In this document: positions 1 through 7,610 of the stretch, piece after piece
Layout: each line of letters starts with the position of its first letter
Numbering within the stretch: position 1 is the stretch's first letter
Source: Gammaproteobacteria bacterium
GTDB lineage: Bacteria; Pseudomonadota; Gammaproteobacteria; JASBUN01
Length of the DNA: 38,235 bases
Direction of reading: 5' to 3'
Assembly (NCBI GenBank): GCA_030147845.1
Contig: JASBUN010000014.1
Span: 1-38,235, forward strand
Program-made: the position numbers and the translations under genes
The notes under the pieces: model-generated
Seen by the model: the letters and a program-made list of their open reading frames with translations, nothing else
What the model was told of the DNA's origin: nothing
Database searches by the model: none

Positions 1-227
1 TGGCGCAACGACGCCAACTCGGCATCGTCTTCGGCCTGCAGGCCGACGTGGTCCAGCCCGCGCTTCGCAGCGCGCGTGGAAATGGCAAAATTGAGCTTGG
101 GATCATCCAGTTGCCACTTCGCATAATCGTCCTTCGAGACGGTTGGCATGACACCAAACAGCGCCGAGTAAAAGGCGATATTGCGCGGCAGATCGTCAAC
201 CGCGATGTGTATATGGAAACGGCTCAT
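1..227 (-). CDS. arsI: ArsI/CadI-type VOC metalloenzyme, 3' end off window
   Basis: The first 75 codons of a leftward gene run off the left edge. The peptide begins MSRFHIHIAVDDL and continues with FYSALFG and DDYAKWQLDDP, a pattern I recognise from the ArsI/CadI family of vicinal-oxygen-chelate proteins. Known ArsI enzymes are Fe(II) dioxygenases that break the carbon-arsenic bond of trivalent organoarsenicals; other members are cadmium-induced proteins of unclear chemistry. Histidines near residues 5/7 and His60 (GLDH) are likely metal ligands. The last ligand and the arsenic-binding cysteines would lie outside the window, so lyase activity cannot be confirmed. The gene starts 36 bases after arsR on the same strand, so co-transcription and ArsR control are likely. 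Confidence 0.85.
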   Translation of the reverse strand, partial: MSRFHIHIAVDDLPRNIAFYSALFGVMPTVSKDDYAKWQLDDPKLNFAISTRAAKRGLDHVGLQAEDDAELASLR

Positions 228-263
228 AGCGTAGTCCTCGTCGGTTTCGTTTCAGGTTCCCGT

Positions 264-617
264 TCAGGCGCAACAGCGCGCGCCGGGTCGGTTGGGCATG
301 GTGGCCAGTTCGGCGCGATCGCGCGCGTAGGGTTCGTCGTCAGCGATGCCCGCGGCGACGACACGGATGGCGTCTTGCGCCCAACCCGGTAGCTGTGTAT
401 TCAGGCGGTAGTAGATCCACAAACCCTGGCGCCGATCCTGCACCAGTCCGGCTTCGCGCAGCAGCGCCAGATGGCGCGAAATGGTCGGTTGTGCGACCGC
501 CAGGGCATGCGTCAACTCACACACGCACAGTTCATGCTCGCTGGCGAGCAACTGCATCGCGCGCAAGCGCAGCGGGTGGGCGAGGGCGGCAAACAGGCTG
601 TCAGGCTTTATATGCAT
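264..617 (-). CDS. arsR: ArsR/SmtB-family metalloregulator
   Basis: A 117-residue winged-helix repressor. It shows the ArsR arrangement: LFAALAHPLRLRAMQLL, then the metalloid-sensing ELCVCEL segment at the start of the recognition region, then AQPTISRHLALLREAGLV (helix-turn-helix) and RQGLWIYYRL (wing). The CVC pair resembles the As(III)/Sb(III) site of classical ArsR proteins, and the C-terminus ends in a further Cys-Cys that could add thiol ligands. It is the first gene of the leftward unit with the ArsI-type gene and probably represses its own promoter, which overlaps an inverted repeat just upstream. The ATG at 617 has no Shine-Dalgarno sequence before it and lies at the predicted transcription start, suggesting a leaderless mRNA. 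Confidence 0.93.
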   Translation of the reverse strand: MHIKPDSLFAALAHPLRLRAMQLLASEHELCVCELTHALAVAQPTISRHLALLREAGLVQDRRQGLWIYYRLNTQLPGWAQDAIRVVAAGIADDEPYARDRAELATMPNRPGARCCA

Positions 618-620
618 AAA

Positions 621-653
621 ACGATATATATGTTATATCGTATATATTGTCAA
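621..653 (-). promoter_or_regulatory. arsR promoter with overlapping operator palindrome
   Basis: On the minus strand a perfect -35 box TTGACA (653-648), a 17-base spacer and a TATATA -10 box (630-625) precede the arsR ATG (617) by only 7 bases after the -10. A perfect 8-bp inverted repeat, ACGATATA and TATATCGT (621-628 and 634-641, 5-base spacer), covers the -10 region. This is the expected position for an ArsR operator that blocks RNA polymerase. Operator identity is inferred from symmetry and position. Confidence 0.8.
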
Positions 654-768
654 GCAGATATAGCTGCCTTGCTGCTGGCCGTGCCGCGGATCGGCGCCGG
701 ATCGACACTGGATCGGCCGGCGGCGGCCCAACATCGCCGACGCATAAATCGGCCGCGGTATGACGGCT

Positions 769-1740
769 TCAGGAATTGCTGGATTTGGACGGCGCGGCGG
801 CCTTGTGGGAGGTTTTTGCTGGCGGCTTGGCCTGCGCCAACTTGGCCGGCGTAACACCCAACAACGGCGTCACGGCGTAGGCCGGTATCTTGAAATAAAA
901 CGGATGCGCCGATGTCTTCAGCACATAGTCGTCGCCCTTGGCCGGCTTGGAAAACACATAGGTGATTTTCGAACCGGATTTGAGCGCCGCGCTGACACGC
1001 AGCACTGGTTTCGCTTGTCCGTAAGCGGGCCGATCCTGGTCGCCGAGCACGGCGTCATAAGACAAGTTGGCCAGGTCGGCTACCAGCGCGGCGGATCGCG
1101 CCGCATCGACGCGCTTTCCGCCGGCGAGCGCAGACACGCGCCAAGCGTCCTTACTGCGTTCGAGCGTAACCTGCGGCAACTGCAGGCGCGCGATGTCACT
1201 TGTTTTCAGGTGCAGATAATCGGGGTTGCCCCAAACATCGGCATCCGCATTGGCCTGATAGGCGCCCAGCGTCACCTCATAGATGGCAGGCTGACCGACT
1301 ACGCGCGCATAACTGCGCCGGGCGCCGTCGGCCTCACCCAGAAATACGCGGGCCACGGTGTGACCATTCGACTGCAGGGTGATCTTGTGCGCATAGTGCT
1401 TGGCGCCGACTTTAAAACGCGCGCGCGCATCGCGGCTGGTCGCGATCGGCAGGCGCGGCTTGAGACCGGCCAAGCCGCGCAGAAAAGATTCGACTTTAGG
1501 CTGCGACGCCGGAAAATCGAAATGCTGCGGCATGTTCCAGCCGTGCCCGGTTTTGACCAGCACCAGTGTGGCCTTGCCGGGCGAGGCGATGGAAACGCGG
1601 TCAACCTTGGCCGGATCGAAGTTCAGTAACGCTTGGCCGGGCGGCAGCGCATCGACCGATGTCCCGTGCACAGAGAGCGCCAGCGCCAGCACCACCTGTA
1701 CGACCAGTACGCTACTCAGAATAATGAGCGACCGCTGCAT
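769..1740 (-). CDS. DUF4340 domain protein of the GldG-type ABC operon
   Basis: A 323-residue protein with one N-terminal membrane segment (SLIILSSVLVVQVVLALALSV) and a long extracytoplasmic part of the DUF4340 type. The repeated layout of short strands and the pattern SRDARARFKVG, VARVFLGEADG, SYARVVGQPAIYEV fits that family. The tail is Lys/Ala/Ser-rich and probably disordered. It starts 3 bases after the stop of the permease-GldG gene, so it is the last gene of a three-gene operon. In my experience DUF4340 genes travel with GldG-like genes; the molecular role is unknown. No catalytic motif is visible. Confidence 0.82.
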   Translation of the reverse strand: MQRSLIILSSVLVVQVVLALALSVHGTSVDALPPGQALLNFDPAKVDRVSIASPGKATLVLVKTGHGWNMPQHFDFPASQPKVESFLRGLAGLKPRLPIATSRDARARFKVGAKHYAHKITLQSNGHTVARVFLGEADGARRSYARVVGQPAIYEVTLGAYQANADADVWGNPDYLHLKTSDIARLQLPQVTLERSKDAWRVSALAGGKRVDAARSAALVADLANLSYDAVLGDQDRPAYGQAKPVLRVSAALKSGSKITYVFSKPAKGDDYVLKTSAHPFYFKIPAYAVTPLLGVTPAKLAQAKPPAKTSHKAAAPSKSSNS

Positions 1741-1743
1741 GCC

Positions 1744-4641
1744 TCACGCCCCTCCTTCGCTGAGCAGCACGCGGCGGTAATAGTGTTGGCGCCGCGCGCG
1801 CAGTTGCCGCTGTACCATATAGACGATCAATAGGCCCAGCAACGCGAGCGCGTAGTTCAGATATTCCCAGAACAGTTGCGCATCGTGATCCAACGGCCGC
1901 AACATTCGAGCGAACTCGCTGCGCCCGCGGATAGCCAATAGCGCCGGGTCTTCGAGCGACCAATCGACCGCGTTCTGAATCAGTTGCACCGGGCCGAGGT
2001 AACGCGTCTGCGTAGCGCTGGTGGCCAGGCTCAGCGCCGTGTCGCTGGCAAACGTAGCCGAACCGAACAGCATCAGGCGCGCTGACTTCGGCGAGTGGTC
2101 GATCACGCCCGTTACCCGTGGCGGTCCCTGTTTATCGGAAGATTTGGCGTCGTGCGCACCGTGTGCCGCTTTACTGGCGCCGCCTTGCTGCAGTAAAGGC
2201 GACGGCTTGCCTTTGAAATACGACTGGAAACGCCCTTGCACCGCAGCGGCAACCCATTGCGGGCCGCGCTGCTTGCCCGGTGCGAAACCGAGCGCGCCGT
2301 TGGCGGCGAAATTGGGCTCGATGTTGTCCGAACTCGATGTCCAGCTACCGCTGGACGTGTGCAGCAGGCGGACTACTTTGCGCGACTTGTTGCGCGCCGC
2401 ATCGATGACCAGCGGCGATGCCCAGTTGAAGGTCAACTGATCGATGCCGGCGGTGATGCCACTGGTGCGATTCATCTCAGCACGGCGCAAGTCGGCAAAG
2501 TATGGGTAGTTGATGCTCTGGATTTCCTGCACCATCATGCCACCGATATCGCGACTCACCGGGATCGGGAACGGCATGTTTTGTGGATCGAGCACCAGCG
2601 TCGGCTTTAACGACAAGCCCTGAAACGCCAGCCACTTCTCCAATCCGGTCGACTGGCGATGCGCACTCAGGCGGCGTTGACCAAGACCGATCGAATACGG
2701 CGAGGCGGCAATGATGACCGTGCCGCCGCGCATCAAAAACTGATCGATGGCGAACACCTGGTCTTTATTCAGTGTCTCGGGCGCCATCACTAATAGCAGG
2801 TCTGCGGCGTCGGCGACATGGCCGGACTTCAATGACGTCGGCTGCACTACCGCGTCCTCGCGCAGCTTGTCCATCAACGTTCGATAACTTTTGCCGACCC
2901 GGGCATAGCCGCCGTCACCGGCCCCCGGCGTGTAAACGTCGATAGTGCGCAGAAAGCCATTGGCGAAGCGTTTGAGACCGGCCTCGATGCCGCGCTTTAG
3001 CGCCGCGCCGGTCAACTCACGCGGCAACGGCACCGGCACCGTTTGGCTGCCGGACTGCAGCATGATGTAGAAATAAAACTTCGAGTCATTGAGCAAACCC
3101 AAGGTCAACGGCTGGAATCCGTACTTGGCGCCGATCTGCCGTGCCAGCACACCACCGTTGGCTTGCGGATCACGGATATCGACGAGCAGCTTACCGTGCG
3201 CCTGCTGCTTGAGTTGCGTGAGCGTTTGGTCGAGTTGTTCGCGCAGATGCGCCAACGGTTTGGGTAACTTCGCTGTCGCGGAGATATAACCGTGCAAGGT
3301 AACCGGCCGGCTGATATTGGCGAACAAATCGCCGCCACCCTGATAACCGTACAGCACCTTTTTAATGCTGCGCGTAATCTGATACTCGGGATTGCGCAGG
3401 CGCACATCCAAGCCGGTGGCGCCGCGCGCTTTTACGTCAATCAAATCGCGATAGTTCAGTACCTGATATTGGTCACCGTATTTGATCAGGATGTTAAAGT
3501 AAGACGTAACCACGCCGGCTTGATAACGATTCGCTTCGCGGAAAGCAACCGGTTGTATGCCGTATTTTTGCCGCGCTCGACGCTCGATATTCGGATGCTG
3601 CTGCGGATCGACAAACTCTACGTTCACCTTGCCGTGGCCCGCGACTGCGTACTCTTTCAGCAAATCGCGTAGCTGCGGGACCAGAGGCGCCAGAAGTGGA
3701 TGCGTGTGCGCACTGAAGTAGCCGCGAATCAACAACGGTTCGCGCAACTCCGACAGATAGTGTCGCGTCGCCGGCGAAATGGAATAGATATGCCCCTTAG
3801 TGAGATCGGCGCGCGCCCAACCGATCTGCTGCAACCACAAGTTGCCGACCAGAAAATTGGCGGCCAACAACAACGTCAGCGCGCGCCAGACGGTGTGTGA
3901 CCGGGCGTTACGCCGGTCGGCCGCCCAGCGCATGCGCTCCAGATTAAATACATTCAGGGCCAGAAACACGCCGACCAGGCTGACGTAATAGTACAAGTCA
4001 CGCACATCGATGACGCCGCGGGTAATCGAGTCAAAGCGTGAACCGCTACCGAGCAAGCGTAGAAAATCGGCGGTGCGATAACCGAACAGGTCGACGAAGC
4101 CATTGCTGCCAACCAAATAAAACACGGCGCAAATGAGCACCGTGGCGATCAAGCTGACGATTTGGTTGTCGCTACGTGATGAGACATACAGACCGATGGC
4201 GATATAAGCCGCGGCCAGTAGCAAGCTGGCAACATAAGCGCCCGCGACCGGACCCCAGTCGAGCGGTCCGAGCAACGAAACGGTTACCGGCAGTGGCAAG
4301 GTCAGCGCCAGCGCTACCGCCACCAAGCCCAGGCAGGCGACAAACTTGCCCAATACCAAGCGCGTCGGCGACACCGGCGCGGTCAGCAGCATTTCCAGCG
4401 TACCGGCGCGTCGCTCTTCACTCCACAGGCGCATGTTTAAGGCGGCAACCAGAAAAATCAGCAGCACCGGCATCCACTGGAATAGCGGCGTGACGTCGGC
4501 GATATTGCGCGCGAAGAAGGTCGCCACCCAGAAGAAGATAAATAAATTCACCGCCAGAAATGCGGCCAGAAACAGGTAGGCGATCGGTGATGCAAACAGG
4601 GTCGCCATCTCCTTGCGCGCGATGCGCAGCACGTCACGCAT
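1744..4641 (-). CDS. ABC-2 permease fused to GldG-like protein
   Basis: A 965-residue fusion. Residues 1-250 are an ABC-2 permease of the GldF type (RKEMATLFASPIAYLF near the start, about six membrane helices, and RLWSEERRAGTLEMLLTAP, a hallmark of this permease group). A second membrane anchor (WRALTLLLAANFLVG) begins a GldG-like region with LSELREPLLIRGYFS and a GATase-like/intraflagellar-transport-like fold containing DLLLVMAPE and QFLMRGGTVIIAAS. A final helix (ALALLGLLIVYMVQRQL) anchors the C-terminus, so most of the GldG part should be periplasmic. The upstream in-frame extension to 4821 is antisense-like and overlaps the ATPase gene; the ATG at 4641 overlaps the ATPase stop by 8 bases and is the better start. 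Substrate unknown. Gliding is not implied outside Bacteroidetes. Confidence 0.88.
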   Translation of the reverse strand: MRDVLRIARKEMATLFASPIAYLFLAAFLAVNLFIFFWVATFFARNIADVTPLFQWMPVLLIFLVAALNMRLWSEERRAGTLEMLLTAPVSPTRLVLGKFVACLGLVAVALALTLPLPVTVSLLGPLDWGPVAGAYVASLLLAAAYIAIGLYVSSRSDNQIVSLIATVLICAVFYLVGSNGFVDLFGYRTADFLRLLGSGSRFDSITRGVIDVRDLYYYVSLVGVFLALNVFNLERMRWAADRRNARSHTVWRALTLLLAANFLVGNLWLQQIGWARADLTKGHIYSISPATRHYLSELREPLLIRGYFSAHTHPLLAPLVPQLRDLLKEYAVAGHGKVNVEFVDPQQHPNIERRARQKYGIQPVAFREANRYQAGVVTSYFNILIKYGDQYQVLNYRDLIDVKARGATGLDVRLRNPEYQITRSIKKVLYGYQGGGDLFANISRPVTLHGYISATAKLPKPLAHLREQLDQTLTQLKQQAHGKLLVDIRDPQANGGVLARQIGAKYGFQPLTLGLLNDSKFYFYIMLQSGSQTVPVPLPRELTGAALKRGIEAGLKRFANGFLRTIDVYTPGAGDGGYARVGKSYRTLMDKLREDAVVQPTSLKSGHVADAADLLLVMAPETLNKDQVFAIDQFLMRGGTVIIAASPYSIGLGQRRLSAHRQSTGLEKWLAFQGLSLKPTLVLDPQNMPFPIPVSRDIGGMMVQEIQSINYPYFADLRRAEMNRTSGITAGIDQLTFNWASPLVIDAARNKSRKVVRLLHTSSGSWTSSSDNIEPNFAANGALGFAPGKQRGPQWVAAAVQGRFQSYFKGKPSPLLQQGGASKAAHGAHDAKSSDKQGPPRVTGVIDHSPKSARLMLFGSATFASDTALSLATSATQTRYLGPVQLIQNAVDWSLEDPALLAIRGRSEFARMLRPLDHDAQLFWEYLNYALALLGLLIVYMVQRQLRARRQHYYRRVLLSEGGA

Positions 4642-5581
4642 GCACCATCTCCCGGGCCTCGACTTGATTGATGTCGCGGAACACGGTTTCCAGGTCGCGC
4701 GACTCGCGCTGCAACGCGTATAGCGCCCAGCCGGCCTTTGATACGGCGCGCGCGACGCGCGGCGCCAGCTCCTGCGGGTCGGCGCCCTCCATCGACAAGG
4801 CGTAACGGTACCGGCCGGCATCGGCGTCCAGACAGTCTACCGAGCGCACCCCTTCGACGCCGGCCAGGACCCCCTGCGCGCCCTCAGGTGAACAATCGAC
4901 CGCCAGCAGCAGACGACGGCCGCGATCCAGTTCGTCCAGCTTGGCGTCCAACACCAGTCGGCCGGCGCGCAGAATAAGCACGCGGTCGCAGATTGCCTGC
5001 ACCTCCTGAAGAATGTGCGTGGAAAGCACCACCGTCGCGTGCTCGGCAAGCTCACGCAGTAGTGTGCGCATATGTTGAATCTGCGCCGGATCAAGGCCAT
5101 TGGTCGGTTCATCCAATATCAGCACCTGCGGTTGGTGCAGGATGGCCTGCGCCACGCCGACGCGCTGACGGTAACCGCGCGACAGAATGGCAATTCGCTG
5201 TGTCGCCTTGGATGCCAGTTCGGTACGGGCAATGGCGGTACGCAAAGCGGCAAGCCGGTCGCGCTCCGGTACGGCGTGCAACTCGGCTTGATACTCCAGG
5301 TAGTCGATTACGGTCATTTCGGGATACAGCGGGCAGTTTTCGGGCAAATAGCCGATGCGCTGTTGTGCCATCTGGCGCTGCTTTACTACGTCGAGACCAT
5401 CGACGCTGGCGCTACCGGCAGTCGGTTCCAGGTAACCGGTAAGAATTTTCATGATGGTGGTCTTGCCGGCGCCGTTGTGGCCGAGCAGACCGACGACTTC
5501 GCCACGACCGATGTCAAAACTGACATCATCGACCGCTTTGAACTCGCCATAGCTTCGCGTTAGCGAGCTGGCGTGGATCAT
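4634..5581 (-). CDS. ABC transporter ATPase (GldA/CcmA-like)
   Basis: A 315-residue ATPase that powers the permease-GldG fusion encoded directly downstream. Visible motifs are Walker A GHNGAGKTT (residues 34-42), the signature LSRGYRQRVGVAQA, Walker B VLILDEPTNGLDP and the switch His in VVLSTH. The C-terminal ~80 residues form the regulatory extension common in ABC-2 exporters. A longer reading frame reaches 5641, but MIHASSLTRSYG at 5581 is where homology should begin. First gene of the ATPase / permease-GldG / DUF4340 operon. The system is more likely an exporter or envelope machine than an importer, since no solute-binding protein is present. Confidence 0.92.
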   Translation of the reverse strand: MIHASSLTRSYGEFKAVDDVSFDIGRGEVVGLLGHNGAGKTTIMKILTGYLEPTAGSASVDGLDVVKQRQMAQQRIGYLPENCPLYPEMTVIDYLEYQAELHAVPERDRLAALRTAIARTELASKATQRIAILSRGYRQRVGVAQAILHQPQVLILDEPTNGLDPAQIQHMRTLLRELAEHATVVLSTHILQEVQAICDRVLILRAGRLVLDAKLDELDRGRRLLLAVDCSPEGAQGVLAGVEGVRSVDCLDADAGRYRYALSMEGADPQELAPRVARAVSKAGWALYALQRESRDLETVFRDINQVEAREMVHA

Positions 5582-5782
5582 GCAATACCTCGCGTACTGG
5601 ATACAGTGTTGTTTGTCGTTACCTCCGCGGTGCAAGCGCAACCATTCTAACGGTACGCGCGGTGAAATTCGGGCTTGAAAAAATTACCATCTGTTCAGGT
5701 TTTTTATTGTGCCGCGCAGCCCACACGAAATGCCGCGTCTGTGACGAGCTTAAGTCTGCGGGAGAGAAAACATCTGCGCTGA

Positions 5783-6184
5783 TCAGGGGCGGTAACTGGC
5801 GCTACTGCTGTCGGTTTCCCAAAGCACCACTTCGACCACCGGGAAGTGCTGCTCTTGTGCGTAGTTATAAATCATGCGCGCGATGTTCTCGGCGGTCGGA
5901 TTGCAGTCCATGACATAGACACGCTCACCGTGAGCGCGCATGACTTCCAAGAATGGATCGTCGCGGTACAACAACATGGTGTGGTCGATATCGCGGTCGA
6001 GCCAGGACTTGATGCTGGATTTGACGTCATTGAAATCGACCACCATACCCAGAGCATCGAGCCGTGCGCTCTCGAGTACGATCACGGCGCGGGCGTTGTG
6101 TCCATGCAGGTGACGGCACATGCCCTGGTGCTCAAGCAGCCGATGGCCGTAGCAGAAAGAAATAGAAGTCGTGGTTCGGTACAT
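5783..6184 (-). CDS. queD: 6-carboxytetrahydropterin synthase-like protein (QueD/PTPS family)
   Basis: A 133-residue enzyme of the 6-pyruvoyl-tetrahydropterin synthase superfamily. The zinc ligands are seen as the His of FCYGHRLL and the two His of HLHGH. The catalytic Cys is in GMCRHLHGH, giving the CxxxHGH pattern typical of QueD. PTAENIARMIYNYA and the terminal WETDSSSASY are also family features, the Glu being the pterin-anchoring residue. QueD makes 6-carboxy-tetrahydropterin from dihydroneopterin triphosphate on the route to preQ0 and queuosine. No other queuosine gene is in the window, so the assignment rests on motifs alone. It lies between the ABC operon (same strand, 201 bases away) and a divergent PDC-sensor gene. 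Confidence 0.88.
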   Translation of the reverse strand: MYRTTTSISFCYGHRLLEHQGMCRHLHGHNARAVIVLESARLDALGMVVDFNDVKSSIKSWLDRDIDHTMLLYRDDPFLEVMRAHGERVYVMDCNPTAENIARMIYNYAQEQHFPVVEVVLWETDSSSASYRP

Positions 6185-6506
6185 GGATCACTGCCAGCGG
6201 CGCAAAGTACGGCAAGCGCCATTTTACCCGACCACCCGAGCGACGAACAGCGGCGCGCCGGTATTCGAGTCGGTCCGCACCGTCGTTGCGCAAAGCGCAC
6301 CGTAGCGCACCGATCCGAGTCGCGCGCATCGCCATGGCGGTGTCCACAAAGGTGTTAATCCGCGCCAGATAATTTGTTTAATAACAGTTTATTACATAGG
6401 TCGCATGGGCCTTTGGCGCGAATCCGGCACACAACTTGCTCCACCGTTCCGTAGCCCGTGACTTCAATCCCGGCACCGTTACCAGCGACGATTAATCGAG
6501 ATACCC
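6185..6506. other. Intergenic region between queD and PDC-sensor gene
   Basis: 322 bases between divergent genes, with no credible coding sequence. An AT-rich patch at 6370-6400 contains an imperfect palindrome (TAATAA-CAGT-TTATTA, 6379-6394) in otherwise GC-rich DNA and may hold a promoter for either gene. No clear -35/-10 pair was found. Confidence 0.5.
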
Positions 6507-7481
6507 ATGACCACCTTCGAGACCACCGTTGCCGATAAAAAGGCGCGCTTAGGTCGGCGGCTGACGCGCCCCATGCGTGAACTGGCGAGCGCCTGTGCCT
6601 GCATTTGGAATCTGCCCGACGCAGTCGACCGCGCCTTGGCGGAAGGCTATCGCAAATTGCCGCATTGCCGGCTGATTTACGCTCTCGATATTCACGCTAC
6701 GCAGATCAGTTCCAACGTCGCCTCGGATACGATCGAGTCTCAGTGGCGCGGTCAAAACCTGGCGCAGCGTCCGTTCCTGGAGGGTTCGTTACCGTATCAA
6801 GGCTTTGTACTTTCCGGCGCCTACCTTAGCGCGCGCACGCTCGAACCGTGCATCACGGCCATTCAATCGGTACGTCTACATGAAAAGCTGCTCGGCTTTA
6901 TCGCCGCCGATTTCCCCATTCGGGACTTGCCCGACTCCCGAATCAGCCATCATCGCGGTACCGACTGGCAGCAGTTTCGTGGCGACCCGGCCATACGCAG
7001 CACGGTATTTATGCAACGCCGGGCCAATAGCATCATGGACGAACGCATGGAGGAGGTGCTGGCCATCATGCATGCGCTGATGCGTGAGCACGGCGTATTC
7101 CACGGTAAGCTGCATTTCTCCGGCGCCCGTTTCAGTGTCTGGCACGTCGACGATCCGTTCAATTACCGCTTGCACGGCGCCGACCAGATCGCCACCGCCG
7201 AGGTCTGTATGGCCTATCCGCGGCGCCCCTATCCACGACGCGCACGGGTCGAGCGGGCGCTGATTTGGCCGGTACTGGAACAGATGCGCGCGCTGCGCAA
7301 TGCCGACGATACGGTCTACCTGCGCTCGGGTTCTCTCAACATCATCAACGGCATGGTGGGCTTGAATTTTTCTTGCGACGGTTCGCACTACATGTCGGCG
7401 CAGGAATTTTTGGCCCATGATATGTCGTTCTGGCAAGGCGCAGCCTTGCTTCATGGCCCACAAGGCTCTCAGCACGACTGA
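6507..7481 (+). CDS. Stand-alone PDC/Cache-like sensor domain protein
   Basis: A 324-residue soluble-looking protein without signal peptide or membrane helix. The central part (LPHCRLIYALDIHATQISSN, RPFLEGSLPYQGFVLSGAYLS, CITAIQSV, LLGFIAADFPIRDLP) has the layout of a PDC/dCache ligand-binding domain: a strand carrying the 'ALD..G.Q.SSN'-like motif, a WRGQ...RPF segment and a hydrophobic LLGFIAADF strand. There is no GGDEF, EAL, histidine kinase or methyl-accepting region, so the sensor has lost, or never had, a fused output module. A rightward GT2-YdcF fusion gene follows 129 bases later and may be co-transcribed. The ligand and partner cannot be inferred. The family call is from pattern recognition and is moderately sure. 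Confidence 0.65.
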   Translation: MTTFETTVADKKARLGRRLTRPMRELASACACIWNLPDAVDRALAEGYRKLPHCRLIYALDIHATQISSNVASDTIESQWRGQNLAQRPFLEGSLPYQGFVLSGAYLSARTLEPCITAIQSVRLHEKLLGFIAADFPIRDLPDSRISHHRGTDWQQFRGDPAIRSTVFMQRRANSIMDERMEEVLAIMHALMREHGVFHGKLHFSGARFSVWHVDDPFNYRLHGADQIATAEVCMAYPRRPYPRRARVERALIWPVLEQMRALRNADDTVYLRSGSLNIINGMVGLNFSCDGSHYMSAQEFLAHDMSFWQGAALLHGPQGSQHD

Positions 7482-7610
7482 GTCGGCCGCCGCGAGCGCA
7501 GTTCTAAACAGGCCATCCGGACACTAAAAATGGTGGTAATATGGTGGCATCGATGCGGCGAAATCGGTGCTGTGACGTATCGAGCCATCCGTCTCTGCGG
7601 ACATTGATAC

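Noticed and set aside
760..1629. 289-codon rightward open frame opposite the DUF4340 gene
   Set aside because: It is antisense to a protein with clear family features; its Arg/Gly-rich composition is the usual shadow of GC-rich DNA.
4642..4821. N-terminal extension of the permease-GldG protein
   Set aside because: It overlaps the ATPase gene out of frame, is Arg/Pro/Ser-rich, and precedes a well-placed ATG at 4641 with normal 8-base overlap.
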